Assembly: GCA_040367435.1 (NCBI GenBank) | Contig: BAABWY010000002.1 | Location: forward strand, 62,001-126,000 | DNA length: 64,000 bases | Direction of reading: 5' to 3' | From: Hyphomicrobiales bacterium 4NK60-0047b | GTDB taxonomy: Bacteria; Pseudomonadota; Alphaproteobacteria; Rhizobiales; HXMU1428-3 | Shown: positions 43,880 to 53,147 of the stretch, in pieces | Layout of the letters: each line of letters opens with the position of its first letter | Position numbering within the stretch: the stretch's first letter is position 1 | Notes under the pieces: generated by a model | Databases searched by the model: none | Seen by the model: only the letters and a program-made list of their open reading frames with translations | What the model was told of the DNA's origin: nothing | Translations under genes and position numbers: made by a program

Positions 43880-45271
43880 CTAGTTTGCCAACTCACAGTG
43901 AGAAAGAGCCGCTTTCGCTCTTGCTTTAACTTGCCACCCATACACCAGCTCAGTTTTTTCAGAGCTTAGTTCCTCATCTGCAGGTGCCACTTTATTATCT
44001 TTTAGGTCTGTTTTATCTTGCATCTCTTCTGGAGCCTGAAGTCTTAGTAAAACGCCCGTCTTTTCTTTATCTAATGTATAGCGGTTCGCATTGGCAAAAT
44101 CTTCCAATTGCTGAGTTAAATCCCCAAAGGCCCAGAAAAATTGCGGTGTTCTTTGCACTAACCCTCTAGCTTTCTCCTTAGGCAGTCTCCCTACCAAGTC
44201 AATGAGCAAAGCCTCAGCCTTACGCTCAGAGGCATCAGCCAAGCCTAAAACATAAAATGTTTCTGATAAAAATTCTGGCTTCAAAACGCAGCCATCTAAC
44301 GAATTGAGAGAAACACCGATATCACCTTCAAATAGCGTCTTATAAAATTTCATAGTTGATGCTTGAACACGAGAACGGTGATCTAACAATTGTGCCGTGA
44401 GGTGACTGGCCCTTTGATGAAGCAAGCTCTTAAACAACACAGCATCCAAAGCTTCCTTTCCGCCAAGCCTGGCTAGCTTTTCAGGCAGAACCCATAGAGA
44501 ATAATCCCGCTTATGAACACCCGTTTTGCAATCAAGAACCGTTTTTTTCAAACTACAATTCTCAGCACTAAATAGAGGGTTTGTTTTACCAAAAGTCTTA
44601 TAAGTGATGCCGCCCATATAAGTGTGGCTAACATAATCAACATCAACAGGCTCAATCAAAGCATTTTTATCTGACACCAATTTAGCAAAGTCTACATCAC
44701 GAAAAACACAAGCTAAACTATCCCGGCAAGCCCCTGCTTTTTTAATCAAGCGCAGCCCAGATCCTCCTTCGTAAAAAATTGCTGCTTTTTCCAAGCCATT
44801 GCTAATAGTACAGCCAGCTGCACCACAGAGAACAAGGTCTGCCCCAGCCGTTACATCCCAGGCTGAGCCATCAGCTTGGAGCGGCATGACAACAAGCGCT
44901 ACAGTATAAGTTTCAGCTGAAACTTTCGTCTCCGGCTTATCTTTGGTTTCATTGTTTAAAGGGTCTTTTTCAGAACTTATTGGCTCTTGAGATAAGTCCG
45001 TCTCTTTCTTTGTCTCGGAAGCTGGCTCGTTTTCACTATCCTTTTTTGCAACATCATCATTCACAAAATCTAACTTAGGAGGGTAGTCAAAATACAATCT
45101 GTCTTGAACAGCATCTGCTTCAGAGGCCTCTGAACTGACCAAAGAGCTCAAAAATATGGAACTAAAAACACCACAGACTATGAGTGGCAAAATCAAATTT
45201 TTTTTCAAATTATTTTTTTCCATATAATCCATATAGGAACTGCCAAGAAGCTTTTCGACAAAAAATCGCAT
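43880..45271 (-). CDS. Secreted or membrane-anchored protein of unknown function
   Basis: The 463-residue protein has an N-terminal hydrophobic segment (LILPLIVCGVFSSIFLSSLV) that is a signal peptide or anchor. Then comes a charged linker rich in Glu, Lys, Asp and Pro (DSENEPASETKKETDLS), and a folded part with paired cysteines (LVLCGAAGCTISNG, AGACRDSLACVFRD, NCSLKKTVLDCKTG). The cysteines suggest disulfides in the periplasm. Starts at 45232 or 45223 are possible, since 45271 lacks a clear ribosome site. No family is recognised. Confidence 0.7.
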   Translation of the reverse strand: MRFFVEKLLGSSYMDYMEKNNLKKNLILPLIVCGVFSSIFLSSLVSSEASEADAVQDRLYFDYPPKLDFVNDDVAKKDSENEPASETKKETDLSQEPISSEKDPLNNETKDKPETKVSAETYTVALVVMPLQADGSAWDVTAGADLVLCGAAGCTISNGLEKAAIFYEGGSGLRLIKKAGACRDSLACVFRDVDFAKLVSDKNALIEPVDVDYVSHTYMGGITYKTFGKTNPLFSAENCSLKKTVLDCKTGVHKRDYSLWVLPEKLARLGGKEALDAVLFKSLLHQRASHLTAQLLDHRSRVQASTMKFYKTLFEGDIGVSLNSLDGCVLKPEFLSETFYVLGLADASERKAEALLIDLVGRLPKEKARGLVQRTPQFFWAFGDLTQQLEDFANANRYTLDKEKTGVLLRLQAPEEMQDKTDLKDNKVAPADEELSSEKTELVYGWQVKARAKAALSHCELAN

Positions 45272-45373
45272 TCATTTCTAATCAAATGAGCTCAGTTTCG
45301 TCAAAGTGAGAGTTTAAAACCTAAAAGTACCAAGAAAATATGATGTAAAAACATATATAGAGAGACCCTGGGC

Positions 45374-45556
45374 TCAAAAATCTGAAATAATGCCTTTTGT
45401 TTCCCAATCTCCGAAACGAACTGGGTCAGGTCCATCTCGTCCCCCAATTTCTTTAGGGTTTTCAGCTTGTTTTTGCTGTTTTTTACGCAATTCAGCCTCT
45501 TCCAAAGCTCGCTGTGCAATTGGCGAAAGTTTCTTTTTATCTCTATTTTCATCCAT
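45374..45556 (-). CDS. DUF1674 protein (SDHAF4-like)
   Basis: The 60-residue protein ends with the DUF1674 signature GGRDGPDPVRFGDWETKGI. The mitochondrial relative SDHAF4 helps assemble succinate dehydrogenase; bacterial members are assumed to act similarly but this is not proven. The basic N-terminal half is probably flexible. A larger overlapping frame on the same strand (45301-45600) is the shadow. No sdh genes lie nearby. Confidence 0.88.
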   Translation of the reverse strand: MDENRDKKKLSPIAQRALEEAELRKKQQKQAENPKEIGGRDGPDPVRFGDWETKGIISDF

Positions 45557-45700
45557 AAACTGATCTCTTTACCCTTGCGAGTTAAACTTGTCATACCCAT
45601 ATTAGCTTCACTATTATAGTATAAATTAAATCATGGCATAAAGTCATTTATTAGAGATTAGAAGCTAGATAAATTGTATACCTAGCACGATTGCTAATTC

Positions 45701-45778
45701 CGGATGCCGGACCGGTTACCTTGTGGGTAACTTGAGGGAGTACCTGCGACGGTTGCTAGTGGGCAACCGAAGGAGCAC
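45701..45778 (+). repeat. Pair of TGAA-bulge-type hairpin elements upstream of htpX
   Basis: Element one: GTTACC (45715-45720), loop TTGTG, GGTAAC (45726-45731), then TTGA and GG able to pair with an upstream CC. Element two: CGGTTGC (45750-45756), loop TAGTGG, GCAACCG (45763-45769), then AAGGAGCAC. Both lie in the presumed htpX leader, the second within 25 bases of the start codon. Confidence 0.6.
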
Positions 45779-45799
45779 TAAAAGAGAAAGAAACAAAAA

Positions 45800-46825
45800 A
45801 TGAGCTACGTCAAAACCGCATTACTTCTTGCTGTAATGACAGCCCTGTTTACAACAATTGGCGCCATAATGGGCGGCCAAACAGGAATGCTTATCGCCTT
45901 TGCTATAGCAATTGCTATGAACCTTTTCAGCTATTGGAATTCTGACAAAATGGTCCTCTCAATGCATAATGCTGTTGAAGTTGATAGACAATCAGCTCCA
46001 GAGTTCTATAGCATTGTCGAGCAACTCGCTATGAATGCAGACTTACCAATGCCAGCCGTTTATGTCATCCACACAGATCAACCCAATGCTTTTGCCACGG
46101 GGCGCAATCCAGACAATGCCGCCGTTGCTGCCACAACAGGTCTTCTAGACGTCTTAACGAAAGAAGAAGTCGCCGGCGTTATGGCCCATGAATTCGCCCA
46201 CATTAAAAACCGCGACACTCTGATTATGACCATCACTGCAACCTTCGCAGGTGCCATCTCAATGATCGCAAATTTCGGTATGTTCTTCGGCGGAAGACGT
46301 GAAAATGGTCCCGGTATGATCGCCTCAATAGCTATGATGTTCTTAGCCCCTATGGCAGCTGGTTTGGTGCAAATGGCCATTAGCAGAACCAGAGAATATG
46401 AAGCCGATAAAATAGGCGCTGAAATTTGTCAACGCCCCTTATGGCTCTCTTCCGCGCTCTATAAAATCGCTGTAGCTGCTGGCCGCACCCCATTCCCAGA
46501 AGCTGAAGACAACCCGGCCGCCGCCCATATGTTCATTATCAATCCCTTAAGCGGCCAGAAAATGGATAATTTATTTTCAACCCACCCCGATACAGAAAAC
46601 CGTATCCAGGCTCTGGAAAACTTGGCTGAAGATTGGGGGCAACTAGAGGCTCCAACAGGTCAACCTATGGGTTTTTCTTCACATCAATCATCTGAAAAAT
46701 TTGATTTATTCTCTGATAGTTCAGCAAGCTCAGAAACATCAAATCATGAACCTGGTCCCTGGGACACACAACCGAATAATAATCAAGCTAAGAAAAAAGA
46801 CAAATTCGGCGGACCTTGGGGTTAA
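45800..46825 (+). CDS. htpX: M48 zinc metalloprotease HtpX
   Basis: HtpX is an inner-membrane protease that degrades misfolded membrane proteins. The 341-residue protein has N-terminal membrane segments ([37 protein letters not shown]), the catalytic [10 protein letters not shown], two more hydrophobic segments, and the third zinc ligand region [16 protein letters not shown]. The C-terminal extension after about residue 280 is Ser/Asn-rich and ends in [11 protein letters not shown], longer than in Escherichia coli. GAGAAAGAAAC precedes the ATG. Two hairpin elements lie in the leader. Confidence 0.95.
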   Translation: MSYVKTALLLAVMTALFTTIGAIMGGQTGMLIAFAIAIAMNLFSYWNSDKMVLSMHNAVEVDRQSAPEFYSIVEQLAMNADLPMPAVYVIHTDQPNAFATGRNPDNAAVAATTGLLDVLTKEEVAGVMAHEFAHIKNRDTLIMTITATFAGAISMIANFGMFFGGRRENGPGMIASIAMMFLAPMAAGLVQMAISRTREYEADKIGAEICQRPLWLSSALYKIAVAAGRTPFPEAEDNPAAAHMFIINPLSGQKMDNLFSTHPDTENRIQALENLAEDWGQLEAPTGQPMGFSSHQSSEKFDLFSDSSASSETSNHEPGPWDTQPNNNQAKKKDKFGGPWG

Positions 46826-46906
46826 TAAGTAGGTATAATAAGCGGAGATAAAAAACACCACAACCCCTCAACCCGTTCCCTAAAAAACGGGCCAGCCCGC
46901 TACTCG

Positions 46907-47713
46907 TTAGTCTTGTTTGAAGAGGGCTGTTGCGGTGAGACCCGCAATGGCTGCTAGGATGACAGCAAACACGCCATAGAAAAACGGGTGATCGTAGGCA
47001 AAATTATAAATCAAACGCTCAAAGCCAGATTTATGAATTGTAATTGGGGTGCTGCGCCGTCCCAAAAGCTTTCCACCACGAAACAGATAAACATCAGCAA
47101 AAAATTCACCTGATGGCACATTCGCATCCAATTTTATGTTCACTTGAAACAACCGGTCACCAACAATTTTAACACCGCTCGCACCAGACTTGTACAAGCC
47201 CTGTTTTTCCATAATCCGAACAACAGCTTCAGAATATTGTTCAGCCACATTGCTGTCTTCAACATCAATATTACGAGACAGCTCACTAACTAATGACGGA
47301 AAACCAATATCTAAACTATCAAGTAAAGATGCAGGTGCTATGTCCAGTAATGGACGGGAACTTGCAACAGAATAATAAAGCGGAACAGAACTAACTTTAT
47401 TTGGGTTTTTATTGATCCAAATACCAAAGGTTCTTTCTTTTTTACGAGTCACAAGTCCCTTTTTAGGTCCTCTGACAACAACGATCACATCCGGTTTATT
47501 ATCAGGCCTAATCTCACCCTCAATCGCCCCAAAAAGAAAAATATTAGCGCCAGTAAAATTCCATTCAATTGGGACTTTATCAGCTGTTAGATCAGTGATA
47601 ACGCCATCAGCAGCTTGAACAGAAGGAGAAAAAACAAACAAAGATAGTAAGAGTAAGAAAATACTCAAAATACGATGCAATAGAGTGTGAGAAATTTGAG
47701 AGGTGCTAATCAT
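46907..47713 (-). CDS. TIGR02186-family membrane-anchored protein
   Basis: The 268-residue protein has a signal peptide (ILSIFLLLLSLFVFSPSVQA), a beta-rich periplasmic domain (VPIEWNFTGANIFLFGAIEG) and a C-terminal membrane helix (FFYGVFAVILAAIAGLTATA). It matches the TIGR02186 alphaproteobacterial family that occurs beside TauE/SafE transporters. Its ATG shares an A with the transporter's TAA stop (TAATG), indicating translational coupling. It may be a partner in anion export; direct evidence is lacking. Confidence 0.87.
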   Translation of the reverse strand: MISTSQISHTLLHRILSIFLLLLSLFVFSPSVQAADGVITDLTADKVPIEWNFTGANIFLFGAIEGEIRPDNKPDVIVVVRGPKKGLVTRKKERTFGIWINKNPNKVSSVPLYYSVASSRPLLDIAPASLLDSLDIGFPSLVSELSRNIDVEDSNVAEQYSEAVVRIMEKQGLYKSGASGVKIVGDRLFQVNIKLDANVPSGEFFADVYLFRGGKLLGRRSTPITIHKSGFERLIYNFAYDHPFFYGVFAVILAAIAGLTATALFKQD

Positions 47714-48636
47714 TAAAAGCCCCCCAACATCTGAGAAACAGAATAAAGCTCATCAGGCTCAATAATCAAATCAACAAGCATACGCAAACAAACCGCAAGA
47801 ACCATAAAACCCAGCAAAGCTCTCATTTGTTCACCACGCAAATGCTGCCCAACACGAACACCAAATTGCGCCCCAATCACCCCTCCAATCATCAATAAAA
47901 GTGCTAAGACAACATCAACAGTTTGATTTGAGGTTGAATGAAGAATGGTAACAATAGCCGTTACAAATACAATTTGAAAAAGAGACGTCCCAACAACAAT
48001 ATTCGTAGGGATCCGCAATAGATAAATCATGGCCGGCACAATAATAAAACCACCACCAACACCCATAAGGGCAACCAACAAACCAACCAATAAACCTAAG
48101 ATCAAAGGAGGTAGCGCACTGATAAATAATTTAGAACGATGAAATCGCACTTTAAGCGGCAAGCCATGAATCCAGCTATGACGTGATTTATTCCGTTTGG
48201 GAGTAATATCTAACTTTGAACGACGCATCGCGTTCAAGCTCTCAAGCATCATCAAACCGCCAATAACACCAAGAAACGTCACATAAGCTAATGAAATAAT
48301 CAGATCAATTTGACCAATAGAGCGAAGCCAACGGACCAGCTCAACACCAATAAAAGACCCAACAATACCGCCAATCAGTAAGATAGTGCCAAGCTTGACA
48401 TCAACATTCCCACGTTTCCATTGTGCCAAAGCACCTGAAATAGAAGACGCAACAATTTGATTAGCTCCCGTCGCAACAGCTACGGTTGGTGGAATGCCAG
48501 TAAAGATCAATAAGGGCGTCATAAGAAAGCCCCCTCCAACCCCAAAAAGGCCAGAAAGGAAACCAACCGCTCCCCCCATTGCAAAAATCGCAAATATATT
48601 GACGGAGATTTCAGCTATCGGCAAATAAACTTGCAT
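47713..48636 (-). CDS. TauE/SafE-family sulfite/organosulfonate exporter-like permease
   Basis: The 307-residue membrane protein has two repeats of the TauE/SafE domain, each opening with a glycine-rich motif: GLFGVGGGFLMTPLLIFTGI and ALMGVGGGFIIVPAMIYLLR. Around seven to nine hydrophobic helices are present. Members export sulfite or sulfonate-derived anions. In an organism with a Sox pathway, sulfite export is a reasonable guess, but the substrate is not shown. It is coupled to the TIGR02186 gene downstream. Confidence 0.88.
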   Translation of the reverse strand: MQVYLPIAEISVNIFAIFAMGGAVGFLSGLFGVGGGFLMTPLLIFTGIPPTVAVATGANQIVASSISGALAQWKRGNVDVKLGTILLIGGIVGSFIGVELVRWLRSIGQIDLIISLAYVTFLGVIGGLMMLESLNAMRRSKLDITPKRNKSRHSWIHGLPLKVRFHRSKLFISALPPLILGLLVGLLVALMGVGGGFIIVPAMIYLLRIPTNIVVGTSLFQIVFVTAIVTILHSTSNQTVDVVLALLLMIGGVIGAQFGVRVGQHLRGEQMRALLGFMVLAVCLRMLVDLIIEPDELYSVSQMLGGF

Positions 48637-48952
48637 CGGCGAACAAATCCCAACAGTGGCACTACAAACTTAAAACTCTACACCTCAAAAGAAAAAACAA
48701 AAGATCGCCATCAAATACATAGTGATGGAGGATCATAAAATCTTTTCGTCAAAATGAGAATGACATGAAATGTCAAAATGTGAATGACACAAAATTTAAT
48801 GGTGCAGCAAAGATATTCAACTTTCTTAATATATAAAAAAGGCTTTGTATATGAAAACAACAAAGAGAAAAAATAACTTCTTCTACCTATTTTGGCCATC
48901 AATTTATAGGACGTCAATCACAAAGCCTATAAATCCTTAAGTTCATAAATCA
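48637..48952. other. Intergenic region upstream of the TauE-like gene
   Basis: It holds a 24-base tandem repeat at 48748-48795 and an inverted repeat AGGCTTTGT/ACAAAGCCT (about 48843-48851 and 48921-48929). No protein gene is apparent. It probably contains the promoter of the tauE-TIGR02186 pair and the 3' end of the PodJ-like transcript. Confidence 0.5.
48748..48795. repeat. 24-base direct repeat, two copies
   Basis: GTCAAAATGAGAATGACATG and the following four bases (48748-48771) recur at 48772-48795 with three differences. The repeat is adjacent and in phase, so a protein-binding array or a slippage product is possible. Confidence 0.65.
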
Positions 48953-51900
48953 TTAAAGAGAAGCCTTATTCAATTTTTGAATCAAGTCAGGATTAATTTT
49001 ACCCGTAATTGGCATTCCCTTGTCTTTTTCAAACTTCTTAACCGCACGAATAGTTTCCTCATTCATAGATCCGTCGGCCGCCTTAAGGCCATATCCCAAT
49101 TTGCGTAGTAAAATTTGTGCAGTTAAAATACGAGACCGTGAAACAGTTTCATGGGCATGAGACATCGTGCTGGTAATATGAGAAGAGATACGTCCAACAT
49201 CGTTAGCTTTAGGGTCAATTGTTAAAGCTCTCCAGCCTTGCAATATCTGACTAGCCTTTAGCAAATCTTCTTTTTTCAGTTTTTTCTCAAGCGTATCTCT
49301 TCGAGATGCCGCATCAACATCACCTTGACGAGCAGCTAATGAGAACCACTTGTAAGCCTCAATATTATCTTTCGAAAGCCCAACGCCATTTTGGTAAAGA
49401 ATAGCCAAATTAAATTGACTGTCAGCTAAATTACGATTAGCTGCCTGCTTAAACCAATAAATAGCAGCCTTATAATTGGTGTCTTCCTTATCAAGCGCTG
49501 TACTAATCACAGCCAAATTATGCATTGCTTTAATGTTACCAAGCATTGCAGCCCGCTGATACCAAACTTTAGCGCGTCCTAAATTTTTCTCAACGCCCCG
49601 ACCGCGTTCATAATAAGTGGCCAATCGATATTGTGCCGGAGCAAAGCCCTTAGAGGCACCTTGCATATACCACTTAACAGCTTTTTCAGCATCTTTCGGC
49701 ACCCCAAGACCATAACTAAACCGGCGAGCAACTTCATATTCAGCACGCACATCACCGCGAGCAGCAGCTAACCTCAAAGAATAAGGACCGATCAAAGCTG
49801 GCGGCATACCAAGTTTTACCCCACCACTTTCTAAAACTGATTGATCTAAAGATTGATCCAACTTGTTACTATTTTCACCAATATTTCCTGTAATCACAGG
49901 TTCTTTGTCCAATAAAGGAGAAGACGCCTTATAATTTTTTATCAAGGAGCCAAGCCGGTCATCCGATTTACTCTGCTCGAAAACTTTCTCCTTTTGCTCA
50001 TTTTGCTCTTTTGATTTTTTATCTACCTGAGGTAAAGTCTTTGCAGTTTTTTCTAAAGAGCCACCCTGCCCCAAAACACCTTTTGCTGTAGCTACAATAT
50101 TAAAAATTGCGTCTTGAAAACCTTTCGTATTCCCACGAAAAGCAATACCCGTCGCTGCTAACAACAGTGCAATAACAACTATTAAAACAACAACTCGCAA
50201 CCCTCTAGGTTGCATCGTGTGTAAATCTGAATCGTTTGAAACAATATCGGCGCTATTAAACTGATCCCGCAGAGTAGCACTCTTCGATAAAAAATCATCA
50301 CCCCTAATACTGCCCGGATCCCCACCAAGTTCTTTTCCCTGAATTCCAGAAAGAGGCTCATCTGCTTTCTCATTAGAGGGTGAAGCTGACATACGTGCAG
50401 ACATAGGATCTCCTCCGGTTTCATTTTCAGGTTTTCCAAAAGTCCGCTCTGATGCAGATTTGCTCATAGCTTGCCTTAATTTAGCAATAGCATTAACGTC
50501 CCCTGCTTCAGAAGCAACCATACCAGCATCCTTATCAAAATTATCCAAAGCTTCTGGTGACAGTAATGGAGGGGTATCATCAACTGAAGACTGCATATCC
50601 GTAATCCGAGATGAAAGGTCGGCCTTGTCGTTTAAGCCGTTATTCTTATCTTTTGTTTCAGTCGGAATCTGAATTTCATCAACCCGGTATTCTCTAGACC
50701 GGTTCACATTGTCACCAGCTGTCTCACTTGGTTTTTTATTTTCTTCTACAGACGAAACTGGAATAGAATTCTGTAAAGGTGAAGGCACACCAGATTGTTC
50801 AACAATTCTTCCATCGCCAGTTGATTGTGGTGAAGGTGAAGGCACATTTTTTTTAATTTCTAACTTTTGAGCATCTCTCGGATCTACTGCAACTTGAGAG
50901 ACTGATTCCATTTTCAAAAGAGCCTTACCAAGTTTCTCAATCGTTTCTTGAGTCTCTTGATTTTTTTGTGTCTGATTCTTTTGATATAAAATAAAAGCTG
51001 TTTCAACATCAGCCAATCGGCGCCCTAAAGCCGTATCATCTAAATTATTAATAGCAAGCTTCATCGCTGCTCGGGCCGCTTCATTTGCTATTTCTTTACG
51101 ATCACCAAAATGATGGCCAATAACTTGTTCAAGCTGAGAAATTCGATCAACCAGCTCATGACGTAATTGTTTAAAATGTCCAGAATGATCATCAGCCTCA
51201 ACGACGTCCATCGAGGAATGGTTACGCGCAAATGGATTTTCAAATTTAATTGGACTAAAAATTTGAGAGGGCTCACCTAACACATTTCGCTCTTCGCGTT
51301 GCGCCAACTCATTTTGCGCTCCCCCTTGAGAATGCCCATCAGCATGAGAAGATATATTCTCTTGTTGCGATTGACCAAATCCAAAATCCGCTGGAGAAAG
51401 ATTTGAAACAGACGTAGCACCATTCCTATCCTCCTTCTTATCACTCATATTAGAAAGAGGCGGCCTAACACTGTCTAGCTGAGCGTCTTCTGACTGTTGA
51501 CTATCTAAAGGAGCATCCCCCCACAACAAAATCTTTTTAGGCTTATTGACCTCATCTCGCAGAGAAGAACCCGTTAGCACTTCTTCCGTAATTGATTGAG
51601 GGTTTTGAGAATTCGCCAAGCTGTCATTTGGATCTAAAGAGTGCTTATCATTGAAATAGTCACGCACCTCATTTAAAACTTCACTATATGGCTGAAGCAT
51701 ATCAAGTGGTTCAGCAGCTTGAAACTCATCACCCCTTTGAGCGCCAGTTTCATTAAGAGGTTGCGAAAATTTCTCATCCAAACTCTGTTGCATGTCCCTA
51801 GCAGAATTGTCTACAGACACCTTCTGCCCATGTTGTAACTGAGAGTGTGGCTGATCATTTTGAAAACTATTAGTTTGAAGAGTTTGAGCCTGGCTAGTGA

Positions 51901-52135
51901 GGGGAACCTGGTTAGTCAGGGGAGATTGCCCTGTTTGGAGAGAGTTATCATCTGCCTTTTGCTTAGCCAATAACTCCTCTGGAGAACCATCAGTCATAAT
52001 CGCATTGATCCGACCAAGGATATTTTCCAGCTGCGTAGTGCTAGCCGCTTCACCAAACTCAGCATGAGCTTCTGTAGTTTGTTCCTCTTGAGACAAAGAG
52101 TGATCTTTATTATTTTGCTTTGGCTGAAACGACAT
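48953..52135 (-). CDS. PodJ-like Sel1-repeat and peptidoglycan-binding protein
   Basis: The 1060-residue protein has a long Gln/Ser/Asn-rich disordered N-terminal part (about residues 1-330) and a helical region near 335-430 that may be a coiled coil. One membrane helix follows (VVVLIVVIALLLAATGIAF, near residue 650). The periplasmic side has at least four Sel1/TPR-like repeats (AEYEVARRFSYGLGVPKDAE, APAQYRLATYYERGRGVEKN) and a C-terminal peptidoglycan-binding domain (LTAQILLRKLGYGLKAADGS). This order is that of PodJ/PdhS-type polar organisers in alphaproteobacteria. Polar localisation is inferred. Confidence 0.82.
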   Translation of the reverse strand: MSFQPKQNNKDHSLSQEEQTTEAHAEFGEAASTTQLENILGRINAIMTDGSPEELLAKQKADDNSLQTGQSPLTNQVPLTSQAQTLQTNSFQNDQPHSQLQHGQKVSVDNSARDMQQSLDEKFSQPLNETGAQRGDEFQAAEPLDMLQPYSEVLNEVRDYFNDKHSLDPNDSLANSQNPQSITEEVLTGSSLRDEVNKPKKILLWGDAPLDSQQSEDAQLDSVRPPLSNMSDKKEDRNGATSVSNLSPADFGFGQSQQENISSHADGHSQGGAQNELAQREERNVLGEPSQIFSPIKFENPFARNHSSMDVVEADDHSGHFKQLRHELVDRISQLEQVIGHHFGDRKEIANEAARAAMKLAINNLDDTALGRRLADVETAFILYQKNQTQKNQETQETIEKLGKALLKMESVSQVAVDPRDAQKLEIKKNVPSPSPQSTGDGRIVEQSGVPSPLQNSIPVSSVEENKKPSETAGDNVNRSREYRVDEIQIPTETKDKNNGLNDKADLSSRITDMQSSVDDTPPLLSPEALDNFDKDAGMVASEAGDVNAIAKLRQAMSKSASERTFGKPENETGGDPMSARMSASPSNEKADEPLSGIQGKELGGDPGSIRGDDFLSKSATLRDQFNSADIVSNDSDLHTMQPRGLRVVVLIVVIALLLAATGIAFRGNTKGFQDAIFNIVATAKGVLGQGGSLEKTAKTLPQVDKKSKEQNEQKEKVFEQSKSDDRLGSLIKNYKASSPLLDKEPVITGNIGENSNKLDQSLDQSVLESGGVKLGMPPALIGPYSLRLAAARGDVRAEYEVARRFSYGLGVPKDAEKAVKWYMQGASKGFAPAQYRLATYYERGRGVEKNLGRAKVWYQRAAMLGNIKAMHNLAVISTALDKEDTNYKAAIYWFKQAANRNLADSQFNLAILYQNGVGLSKDNIEAYKWFSLAARQGDVDAASRRDTLEKKLKKEDLLKASQILQGWRALTIDPKANDVGRISSHITSTMSHAHETVSRSRILTAQILLRKLGYGLKAADGSMNEETIRAVKKFEKDKGMPITGKINPDLIQKLNKASL

Positions 52136-52618
52136 TTCGTTACCCTTGAATTAATCTCAGACGCTAAACGCCACGAACTCACTCAGAACTAAACATCGAA
52201 ATCACAACTTACAAAACGTCGATCCTTCTAAAGAAACTCAAACACTTATGAACCCTAAATAGATAAAATTGCGCAAATCACAATTGCTTGACACCAAGAC
52301 TAAAGTTCATAAAAAAATGATCCTAAATGGGTAAACCAATGAAAAATTTAACTTAACTTATATGAAAAATTAAAATTCACTCAAAAGGAATCAAAAACAT
52401 AGCTACCTAAATGAGATATGTGATTCATCCATTTGAAGCATCCCCTAATTTATGAAAAACAGTGCGAAAAACTAAAAAAACAACAAAAATGCAACTTATT
52501 TTGCCAAAAATCTCAATTTTATTTTAAAAACCGAAAAAGAAACATGTTTCATATTTATACTCACCCAAGAAAAACAACTGAAACTTCAGTTTAAATACGA
52601 TCATAGAGGCCTAAAATC
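52136..52618. other. Divergent promoter region of the PodJ-like gene
   Basis: About 480 very A/T-rich bases. The one clear structure is AACTGAA-AC-TTCAGTT (52576-52591), an almost continuous palindrome just before the next gene that could be an operator. Nothing else was identified. Confidence 0.4.
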
Positions 52619-53146
52619 ATGCCCTTCATACTGCGAAACAAATCAGCATCAAAATTTTATTTAAAAACAAATTTTACTCTTCTATTAGCCATACTTACCC
52701 TCTCAACTCCAATAAATGGGGCATTCGCAGAAGAAAACAGTAGTCGGTACACCATGATAGAAAGTAAAAACGGCATCATCCGTCTTGATAAAAAGACAGG
52801 TGCCATGTCCAATTGTAAAAAATCGACAAATGGATGGAGTTGTCGTCAAATCAAGGAAACCAGTGGAGCTGATAAGCTGGCAAATCAAGATAACAACGAT
52901 CAGTTCTTCTCAGAATTGCAAAAAGCAAATGAAGAACTTGAAAAAGAAAATCAAATATTAAAACAAAAAATTGCCAACCTCGAACTCGGGATAAAAAACG
53001 ACCCAACAGACAAAAAATTGAAACTTCCAACCGATGAAGAAGTAGATGAAGCCATCACCTATATGGAAAAAATGATCCGTAAATTCGGTGGCGCCATGAA
53101 GAGATTGCAAGAAAAAAATTCCCGCGTTCCAGGCACTGAATTATAA
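52619..53146 (+). CDS. Periplasmic coiled-coil protein of unknown function
   Basis: The 175-residue protein has a Sec signal (LLLAILTLSTPINGAFA). A short conserved-looking segment follows, IIRLDKKTGAMSNCKKS then TNGWSCRQI, whose two cysteines may form a disulfide. Next are a coiled coil (ELQKANEELEKENQILKQKI) and an acidic-to-basic helical tail (YMEKMIRKFGGAMKRLQEKN). The DKKTGxMSxC...GWSC pattern occurs in other alphaproteobacterial secreted proteins of unknown role. It is convergent with the symporter gene, whose end is one base away. Confidence 0.72.
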   Translation: MPFILRNKSASKFYLKTNFTLLLAILTLSTPINGAFAEENSSRYTMIESKNGIIRLDKKTGAMSNCKKSTNGWSCRQIKETSGADKLANQDNNDQFFSELQKANEELEKENQILKQKIANLELGIKNDPTDKKLKLPTDEEVDEAITYMEKMIRKFGGAMKRLQEKNSRVPGTEL

Positions 53147-53147
53147 A

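Noticed and set aside
45301-45600. A 99-codon frame overlapping the DUF1674 gene
   Set aside because: The overlapping 60-codon frame carries the DUF1674 signature; the longer frame does not.
46872-46891. Terminator hairpin between htpX and the TIGR02186 gene
   Set aside because: CCCGTT/AACGGG pairs, but no T run follows on either strand, so a terminator is not supported.
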